Shown here: piece by piece, positions 39,833 through 44,435 of the stretch
Position numbering within the stretch: position 1 is the first letter of the stretch
Layout of the letters: every line of letters begins with the position of its first letter
Assembly: GCF_946221105.1 (NCBI RefSeq)
Contig: NZ_CAMICL010000017.1
Coordinates: 1 to 44,435 of the forward strand
DNA from: an uncultured Corynebacterium sp.
GTDB lineage: Bacteria > Actinomycetota > Actinomycetes > Mycobacteriales > Mycobacteriaceae
Length of the DNA stretch: 44,435 nucleotides
Direction of reading: 5' to 3'
Notes under the pieces: model-generated
Told to the model about the DNA's origin: nothing
Databases searched by the model: none
What the model saw: only the letters and a program-made list of their open reading frames with translations
Translations under genes and position numbers: made by a program

Positions 39833-40786
39833 ATGGTTGCTCACTCACCGATGACCGTCGGATTCGACATCGGCGGCACGAACGCACGCGCAGCAGTGGT
39901 GGACGCTGACGGGGTGATCGTCGATTCGCTCGGCACCGACACGCCTCACGACGCGGAGGGGCTCACCCGCACGATCGTGGAGATGGTCGGCGAGCTGCGC
40001 GCATCCCACGACATCGGCGCCGTGGGCGTGGCCGTGGCGGGCTTTTTGGACCCGGATTGCGAGATCGTGCGCTTCGCGCCGCACCTGGCCTGGCGCGACG
40101 ACCAGCCCGTGCGCCGCGACCTCGAGCAGGCGCTGGGGCTGCCGGTGCGCCTGGAGCACGACGCGAACTCCGCCGCGTGGGGCGAGTACCGCTACGGAGC
40201 TGGCCGCGACCTGGACACGTGGGTGTTCTTCGCCGTCGGCACCGGCATCGGCGCGACGCTGATGCACCACGGGGAGATCTACCGCGGCGCGTTCGGCACC
40301 GCGCCCGAGTTCGGCCACATCACCGTGGTCCCCGGCGGGCGCGTGTGCTCCTGCGGCAAGCAGGGGTGCTTGGAGCGCTACGCCTCCGGCACGTCGCTTG
40401 TGGACTGCGCAATTGAAATCGCCACCAAGGGCAGCTTCCGCGATTCGTCGGTGTACCGGGCGGTCGTCGAGAAGCGGGCGAGCGGACACGACATCATGGC
40501 CGCAGCGCGCGCGGGCGACCAGCTGGGCCTGGCCGCCCTGGACAGCTTCTCCACCTGGCTCGGCCGCGGTCTGGCGATCGTCGCCGACGTGCTGGACCCC
40601 GCGCACATCGTCCTCGGCGGCGGCGTGAGCGAGGACGCGGACCTGTACCTGGACGACGCCCGCGCGTCCATGTCCGCCAACATCGTCGGCGCCGGCTACC
40701 GCCCGCAGCCGGAGATCCTGTGCGCTGAGCTGGGATCCCGGGCGGGTATGATCGGGGTCGCTGATCTGGCCCGTGAACTGCTGTAG
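39833..40786 (+). CDS. glk: ROK-family glucokinase
   Basis: Glucokinase phosphorylates glucose with ATP, serving glucose that enters without the phosphotransferase system. The 317-residue product has the ATP phosphate loop FDIGGTNARAAVVD, the substrate segment LEHDANSAAWGEY, AVGTGIGATLMH and the ROK zinc motif CSCGKQGCLERYASG. The alternative polyphosphate enzyme is usually shorter and lacks this zinc motif. ATG 39833 follows TAGACT by 8 nt; ATG 39851 would lose only six residues. PlsC follows 14 nt downstream. Confidence 0.92.
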   Translation: MVAHSPMTVGFDIGGTNARAAVVDADGVIVDSLGTDTPHDAEGLTRTIVEMVGELRASHDIGAVGVAVAGFLDPDCEIVRFAPHLAWRDDQPVRRDLEQALGLPVRLEHDANSAAWGEYRYGAGRDLDTWVFFAVGTGIGATLMHHGEIYRGAFGTAPEFGHITVVPGGRVCSCGKQGCLERYASGTSLVDCAIEIATKGSFRDSSVYRAVVEKRASGHDIMAAARAGDQLGLAALDSFSTWLGRGLAIVADVLDPAHIVLGGGVSEDADLYLDDARASMSANIVGAGYRPQPEILCAELGSRAGMIGVADLARELL

Positions 40787-40800
40787 AAGGCGAGTAGACG

Positions 40801-41529
40801 ATGAACAACAAGTGGTATTCCCTGTTCAAGGTCATTTTCGGGCCGCCGCTGCTGGTGTGGAACCGACCCACCATCGAGGGCGCGGAGAACATCCCCAGTG
40901 AAGGCGCCGCGATTTTGGCGTCCAACCACCAGGCCGTGCTGGACTCGTTCTACCTGCCGCTGATGGTGCGGCGCCAAATCGCCTTCCCCGCGAAGAAGGA
41001 GTACTTCACCGGTACGGGTCTGTCCGGGCGCATCCAGAAGTTCTTCTTTTCCTCGGTCGGCCAAATTCCCGTGGACCGCGGGGCCAAGGACGCCGGCGCC
41101 GCGATGCAGACCGCGGCGGAAAGCGTGCTGGACAAAGGCGACCTGTTCGGCATCTACCCGGAGGGCACCCGCTCCCCGGACGGGCGCGTGTACAAGGGCC
41201 GCACCGGCATGGCGCGCGTGGCCATGGCCACCGGCGCACCGATCGTGCTCATCGGCATGATCGGCTCCGGTAAAGCGAACCCGATTGGCACGACAGTCCC
41301 GCGGCCGGTGAAGGTGCGCATCAAGGTCTCCGAGCAGATTCACCCGCACGCCTGGGCCGCTGAGCACGGTTTCGACCCCGATTCGCGCGAGGTCATGCGC
41401 CCGTTCACGGACTACTGCATGCGCCGCCTCGCGGACATGGTGGGGGAGGACTACGTGGATGTCTACGCCTCGGACGTGAAGAAGTCGCTGGCGGAGACGG
41501 GTGAGTACCCGGAGGAGGCACGCCCGTGA
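40801..41529 (+). CDS. plsC: 1-acyl-sn-glycerol-3-phosphate acyltransferase family protein
   Basis: PlsC-type enzymes acylate lysophosphatidic acid in phospholipid synthesis at the inner membrane; some actinobacterial relatives act on other acceptors, including phosphatidylinositol mannosides. The 242-residue product has motif I NHQAVLDS (H-x4-D), an FFFSSVGQIPVDRG segment and motif III GIYPEGTRSPDG. The next motif is seen in GAPIVLIGMIG. GAAGGCGAG upstream of ATG 40801 is a weak ribosome site. The stop overlaps the GTG of the next gene (GTGA). The position after pimB fits envelope lipid work. Confidence 0.9.
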   Translation: MNNKWYSLFKVIFGPPLLVWNRPTIEGAENIPSEGAAILASNHQAVLDSFYLPLMVRRQIAFPAKKEYFTGTGLSGRIQKFFFSSVGQIPVDRGAKDAGAAMQTAAESVLDKGDLFGIYPEGTRSPDGRVYKGRTGMARVAMATGAPIVLIGMIGSGKANPIGTTVPRPVKVRIKVSEQIHPHAWAAEHGFDPDSREVMRPFTDYCMRRLADMVGEDYVDVYASDVKKSLAETGEYPEEARP

Positions 41530-41741
41530 ACAAACCGCTGATTATCCGTTTTGCGCTGGTCGCCGTTGTTGTGGCGATCTACCTGGTCGCCTCCGAGGCC
41601 GGCTGGTACCCCAAACTGGCCGGGCCGATCGCCGTGTTGGCGGTGGCTGCGGTGATGTTCTGGCCCCGCCGCGGCGGCGGGCCGAAGGGGCCGTCGAGAC
41701 GCGAGCTTCTCGACGACATCCGGTCGGAGCAGCGCAAGTAG
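41526..41741 (+). CDS. Small two-helix membrane protein
   Basis: The product is 71 residues. Two hydrophobic segments, LIIRFALVAVVVAIYLVASE and LAGPIAVLAVAAVMFWPRR, are followed by a basic cytoplasmic tail (RELLDDIRSEQRK). There is no recognised family. GTG 41526 overlaps the plsC stop by four bases and the stop directly abuts the ATG of the RNase AS gene, so it is part of one translation-coupled operon. Confidence 0.75.
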   Translation: MNKPLIIRFALVAVVVAIYLVASEAGWYPKLAGPIAVLAVAAVMFWPRRGGGPKGPSRRELLDDIRSEQRK

Positions 41742-42251
41742 ATGCGGTATTTCTACGACACCGAGTTTATTGAGGACGGCTCCACCATCGAGCTCGTCTC
41801 CATCGGTATTGTCGCCGAGGACGGCCGCGAGTTTTACGCCGTGAGCACGGAGTTCAACGCCTCCAACGCCAACGAATGGGTGCGCGAGAACGTGCTGAGC
41901 AAGCTGCCGCGCGCCTCGCACCCGGCGTGGAAACCGCTGCAGCAGATCCGCAACGAGGCCCACGCGTTTCTCACCGCCGGCCGCGGAAAGCCGGAGCTGT
42001 GGGCGTGGGTCGGCGCCTACGATCACGTGGTGTTCGCCCAGCTCTGGGGCGACATGGCCGGCCTGCCCAAGGACCTGCCGCGGTACACGCGCGAGCTGAA
42101 GCAGTACTGGCAGATGGCGGGGCGCCCGCGCCTGCCGAAGGTGCCGGACGGCAACCACGACGCGCTCGTGGACGCGCGCCACAACCTGCGCAAATTCCGG
42201 GTGTGCATGGAGGCATTGCCTGTCGACGCCTCCGGCACCGTTTCCAAATAG
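41742..42251 (+). CDS. RNase AS-type DEDD exoribonuclease (Rv2179c family)
   Basis: RNase AS is a 3' exoribonuclease of the DEDDh type reported to prefer adenylate-containing RNA. The 169-residue product has the first acidic pair D6 and E8 in YFYDTEFIEDG, a second Asp in WAWVGAYDHVVF, and the His-Asp pair in GNHDALVDARHNLRKF. Length and fold match the mycobacterial Rv2179c protein, which is likewise next to class II DAHP synthase. The ATG directly follows the upstream TAG, so it is coupled. Confidence 0.88.
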   Translation: MRYFYDTEFIEDGSTIELVSIGIVAEDGREFYAVSTEFNASNANEWVRENVLSKLPRASHPAWKPLQQIRNEAHAFLTAGRGKPELWAWVGAYDHVVFAQLWGDMAGLPKDLPRYTRELKQYWQMAGRPRLPKVPDGNHDALVDARHNLRKFRVCMEALPVDASGTVSK

Positions 42252-42294
42252 TGAGATATGCTCTCCGCATTTTGGGAAATTGCAGGTGAAGGTG

Positions 42295-42324
42295 GTTGTA
42301 GACCGGGTGGAATCGTGCTACAAC
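42295..42324. promoter_or_regulatory. Inverted repeat over the aroG promoter
   Basis: GTTGTAG (42295-42301) and CTACAAC (42318-42324) form a perfect 7-bp inverted repeat with a 16-bp spacer. The right arm covers TACAAC, the likely -10 box, 7 nt before GTG 42332. A further palindrome CAACTAGTTG (42321-42330) overlaps it. Protein binding here would block aroG transcription. The regulator is unknown. Confidence 0.45.
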
Positions 42325-42331
42325 TAGTTGG

Positions 42332-43720
42332 GTGAGTTGGACAATCGACATCCCCAAAGACGTACTGCCGGACCTGCCTCCGCTGCCGGGCGACCTGAAC
42401 GAGCAGTTCCAGGACGCAATCTCCCGCGACGCGAAGCAGCAACCCTCCTGGGACCCGAACCAGGCGCAGTACGTGCGCAAGATCCTTGAGTCCGTGCCGC
42501 CGGTCGTGCTCGCCCCCGAGGTGGAGGAGCTGAAGACACAGCTTGCGGACGTCGCCAACGGCAAGGCGTTCATGCTGCAGGGCGGCGACTGCGCCGAGAC
42601 CTTCGAGTCCAACACCGAGCCCCACATCCGCGCCAACGTCCGCACCCTGCTGCAGATGGCCGCGGTGCTGACCTACGGCGCCTCCACGCCGGTGGTGAAG
42701 CTGGCCCGCATCGCCGGCCAGTACGCCAAGCCGCGTTCCTCCGACTTGGACGCGAACGGCTTGCCCAACTACCGCGGCGACATCGTCAACGGCGTCGAAC
42801 CCACCGAGGAAGCCCGCCGCCACGACCCGGCCCGCATGGTCCGCGCCTACGCCAACTCGTCCGCAGCGATGAACCTGGTCCGCGCCCTGACCGCGTCCGG
42901 CACCGCCGACCTGCACAACATCAACGACTGGAACCGCGAGTTCGTGACCAACTCCCCGGCGGGCGCGCGCTACGAAGCTTTGGGACGCGAAATCTCCCGG
43001 TCCCTGGCCTTCATGGACGCCTGCGGCGTGCGCGACGACAACCTGCGCACCTCCAACGTTTACGCCTCCCACGAGGCGCTGCTTGTGGACTACGAGCGCG
43101 CCATGCTGCGCCTGGCCACCGACTCCAACGGCGACACCAGGCTCTACGACCTGTCCGCCCACCAACTCTGGATCGGCGAGCGCACCCGCGGCATCGACGA
43201 CTTCCACGTCAACTTCGCCGCCCTGATCTCCAACCCGATCGGCATCAAACTCGGCCCGACCACCACTCCGGAGGAGGCCGTCGCCTACGCCGACAAGCTG
43301 GACCCGGACCGCGTCCCTGGCCGCCTGACCATGGTCATCCGCATGGGCCAGGACAAGGTCCGCGAGGTCCTGCCGGGCATCGTCAAGGCCGTCGAGGCGT
43401 CCGGGCACAAGGTGGTCTGGCAGTCCGACCCGATGCACGGCAACACCTTCACCTCCTCGAACGGCTACAAGACCCGCCACTTCGACAAGATCCTCGACGA
43501 GGTCCAGGGCTTTTTCGAGGTCCACCGCGAGCTGGGCACCCACCCGGGTGGCATCCACATCGAGCTCACCGGCGAGAACGTCACCGAGTGCCTCGGCGGC
43601 GCCCAGGACATCACCGACGTCGACCTGCCCGGCCGCTACGAGTCCGCCTGCGACCCCCGCCTCAACACCGAACAGGCCCTCGAGCTGTCCTTCCTCGTCG
43701 CCGAGATGCTGCGCTACTAG
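42332..43720 (+). CDS. aroG: Class II 3-deoxy-7-phosphoheptulonate (DAHP) synthase
   Basis: DAHP synthase starts the shikimate pathway by joining phosphoenolpyruvate and erythrose 4-phosphate. The 462-residue product is the class II (plant/mycobacterial) type. The N-terminus is MSWTIDIPKDVLPDLPPLP, followed by the metal/substrate block FMLQGGDCAETFES, KLARIAGQYAKPRSS, ANSSAAMNLVRAL, GERTRG, and the metal ligands in WQSDPMHGNT and GGIHIELTGENVTEC. In actinobacteria this enzyme pairs with a small chorismate mutase encoded elsewhere. GTG 42332 is 7 nt after TACAAC, so translation is probably leaderless. Confidence 0.96.
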   Translation: MSWTIDIPKDVLPDLPPLPGDLNEQFQDAISRDAKQQPSWDPNQAQYVRKILESVPPVVLAPEVEELKTQLADVANGKAFMLQGGDCAETFESNTEPHIRANVRTLLQMAAVLTYGASTPVVKLARIAGQYAKPRSSDLDANGLPNYRGDIVNGVEPTEEARRHDPARMVRAYANSSAAMNLVRALTASGTADLHNINDWNREFVTNSPAGARYEALGREISRSLAFMDACGVRDDNLRTSNVYASHEALLVDYERAMLRLATDSNGDTRLYDLSAHQLWIGERTRGIDDFHVNFAALISNPIGIKLGPTTTPEEAVAYADKLDPDRVPGRLTMVIRMGQDKVREVLPGIVKAVEASGHKVVWQSDPMHGNTFTSSNGYKTRHFDKILDEVQGFFEVHRELGTHPGGIHIELTGENVTECLGGAQDITDVDLPGRYESACDPRLNTEQALELSFLVAEMLRY

Positions 43721-43748
43721 CTTTCGGCAAGGCCCGCTTGTGTAAGTC

Positions 43749-43802
43749 GCCGGTCTGCGGGGTCTCCGGGGCCTTCGGGACCGTCGGGGACCGGCAGGTT
43801 TT
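43749..43802 (+). terminator. Nested hairpin terminator after aroG
   Basis: GCCGGTC pairs with GACCGGC. Inside it GGTC pairs with GACC and CCG with CGG around a GCCTT loop. GTTTT follows. Its T-run merges with the start of the next hairpin repeat. Confidence 0.6.
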
Positions 43803-43878
43803 GTACGAATCGACAACGCTCCGGAATTTCCCCAGGTGGGGGAATGGAGACCCGGGGCGTTTTGTCGATTCGTACAAA
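43800..43878. repeat. 79-nt hairpin repeat, copy 2 (module A)
   Basis: It has the same 17-nt perfect terminal inverted repeats as 22462-22540 and the same length. The differences are in the interior: the centre AGCT becomes AGGT, with a few other changes next to it, while the stem arms are unchanged. This suggests the fold, not the loop, is kept. Confidence 0.85.
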
Positions 43879-43889
43879 GTGGGTACCGC

Positions 43890-43945
43890 TTGCGGACTCC
43901 GCATTGCGGACAACTCGGCCGGCACCAATGGTTGGTCGGCGCCCA
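43890..43945. repeat. 56-bp direct repeat, copy 1 (modules B and D)
   Basis: It matches 44076-44131 at 53 of 56 positions by eye. It consists of module B (CTCCGCATTGCGGACAAC) joined to module D (GGCACCAATGGTTGGTC within GGCCGG and GGCGCC). Confidence 0.8.
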
Positions 43946-43961
43946 CTATGCAGCTGCATAG
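43946..43961. repeat. Palindrome CTATGCAGCTGCATAG, copy 1 (module E)
   Basis: This is a perfect 16-bp palindrome directly after module D. A second copy lies at 44221-44238, there extended to 18 bp. Confidence 0.8.
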
Positions 43962-43979
43962 CGAAGAGGCGTCGGTCGT

Positions 43980-44059
43980 CGTAAAAGTCGACACTTTGCT
44001 GAAATCGGCCTTCGGCGACCTGCGGAAATGTTGGGCTGTCGTCAGATCTTGCGAGAGCC
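43980..44059. repeat. 80-nt repeat module C, copy 2
   Basis: It aligns without gaps to 22577-22656, sharing CGTAAAAGT, ATCGGCC, GGCGACCTGCGGAAATGT and GTCAGATCTTGCGA. Confidence 0.75.
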
Positions 44060-44075
44060 GGAAGGTGGCCGGAGC

Positions 44076-44131
44076 TTGCAGGCTCCGCATTGCGGACAAC
44101 TTGGCCGGCACCAATGGTTGGTCGGCGCCCA
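44076..44131. repeat. 56-bp direct repeat, copy 2 (modules B and D)
   Basis: This is the second copy of the B-D unit, 186 bp after the first and in the same orientation, directly before the second large hairpin. Confidence 0.8.
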
Positions 44132-44133
44132 GT

Positions 44134-44214
44134 TTTTGTAAAACTCGGCCGTGATTTGGGGGCAGGTGGCGAAATCCCCTGGTGTCGTTGAGTGGCTCGT
44201 CGGGTTTTACAAAA
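44134..44214. repeat. 81-nt hairpin with different arms (module F)
   Basis: TTTTGTAAAAC and GTTTTACAAAA are perfect 11-nt inverted repeats enclosing a G/C-rich interior (GGGGG and CCCC can pair). The size and the TTTGTA...TACAAA ends match module A, but the rest of the arms differs. Confidence 0.7.
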
Positions 44215-44220
44215 CGGCGG

Positions 44221-44238
44221 ACTATGCAGCTGCATAGT
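44221..44238. repeat. Palindrome ACTATGCAGCTGCATAGT, copy 2 (module E)
   Basis: This is a perfect 18-bp palindrome 14 bp before the stop of the last gene. It ends the repeat region. Confidence 0.8.
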
Positions 44239-44251
44239 GGAAGTCGCCCGG

Positions 44252-44435
44252 CTAGGGCTGAGGGACGATGACCTCCGGGATTTCGCCGTACATGCCGGAG
44301 CCGAACCACCAAGCCCCCAGCGCCACGGCGACGACCGCGATGATGACGAAGACGGTGTACAGGGCCACGCCGAACGGGGAACGGTTCGACACGGGTTTAG
44401 CGGCGGGACGTGGGGAAGCGGGCTCGCGGGAGGAG
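44252..44435 (-). CDS. C-terminal fragment of a single-pass membrane protein, possibly kinase PknL
   Basis: Only the last 60 codons are in the window; the 5' part lies beyond base 44435. They read a Pro/Arg-rich stretch (REPASPRPAAKPVSNRSPFG), one membrane helix (VALYTVFVIIAVVAVALGAWW) and a short outer tail FGSGMYGEIPEVIVPQP, then TAG. A helix followed by G-x-Y-x-E-I-P-E-V resembles the junction between the membrane helix and the first PASTA repeat of Ser/Thr kinases. pknL lies near class II DAHP synthase in mycobacteria. If this is PknL, it ends before any full PASTA domain. The kinase domain itself is not seen. Confidence 0.45.
   Translation of the reverse strand, partial: SSREPASPRPAAKPVSNRSPFGVALYTVFVIIAVVAVALGAWWFGSGMYGEIPEVIVPQP

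Noticed and set aside
42023..43816. A 597-residue open frame opposite aroG
   Set aside because: It is antisense to a complete class II DAHP synthase and has no recognisable domain.
43800..44238. An insertion sequence or CRISPR array
   Set aside because: No transposase frame lies inside and no clear target duplication flanks the hairpins. The repeats lack the regular short-repeat and unique-spacer layout of CRISPR.
43662..44312. Open frames running through the repeat region
   Set aside because: Similar peptides appear in both repeat regions only because the DNA repeats match. Frames differ between copies and no ribosome sites precede them.

Overview
The window is chromosomal DNA of a high-GC actinobacterium, almost certainly a Corynebacterium. 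The evidence is gene content and order: a diheme qcrC, a fused three-helix Rieske QcrA and QcrB next to ctaE; ctaC-ctaF beside the asparagine synthetase LtsA; an E2 subunit with three lipoyl domains next to gcvPTH and lipBA; two NlpC/P60 hydrolases after qcrB; then PimB', glucokinase, PlsC, RNase AS and class II DAHP synthase. Many genes start with GTG and many have leaderless promoters, which is typical of this genus. No species is claimed.

Layout. 0-11.4 kb: the 3' part of glnE, small conserved genes, a decayed toxin-antitoxin remnant, thrC, a membrane-anchored trypsin-like protease, a NUDIX/GH25 pair, an HNH nuclease, a TDT-family transporter, a VIT-type Fe/Mn transporter, glnA and an RDD protein. 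GlnE is the enzyme that adenylylates GlnA, and the target tyrosine is visible. 11.4-22 kb, nearly all minus strand: a ThrE-type exporter, a DUF4191 protein, lipA, lipB, gcvH, gcvT, gcvP and aceF/sucB. This groups lipoate synthesis with two lipoate-dependent complexes. 22-27.5 kb: a small hypothetical, pepA, ilvE, cobT, a DUF3043 protein and an ErpA-type Fe-S carrier. 27.6-36.2 kb: ltsA, then ctaC-ctaF and ctaE-qcrCAB, which make most of the bc1-aa3 respiratory supercomplex (ctaD is not in the window). 36.2-44.4 kb: a c-di-AMP (ydaO/yuaA) riboswitch ahead of the first NlpC/P60 hydrolase, a second hydrolase, pimB, glk, plsC, a small membrane protein, RNase AS and aroG. A partial C-terminus, possibly PknL, ends the window.

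Most of the window is core genome. The main unexplained structure is a family of mosaic, hairpin-rich intergenic repeats at 22,462-22,674 and 43,800-44,238. Both copies fill gaps between convergent genes. Other points worth checking: about 14 genes with a TANNNT box exactly 7 or 8 nt before the start codon, overlapping divergent -10 boxes at 5,381-5,390, a probable ATT start for pimB, a CobT with Gln at the usual catalytic Glu position, and several operator-like palindromes in respiratory and biosynthetic promoters.

No tRNA, rRNA, CRISPR array, complete insertion sequence or prophage was recognised.
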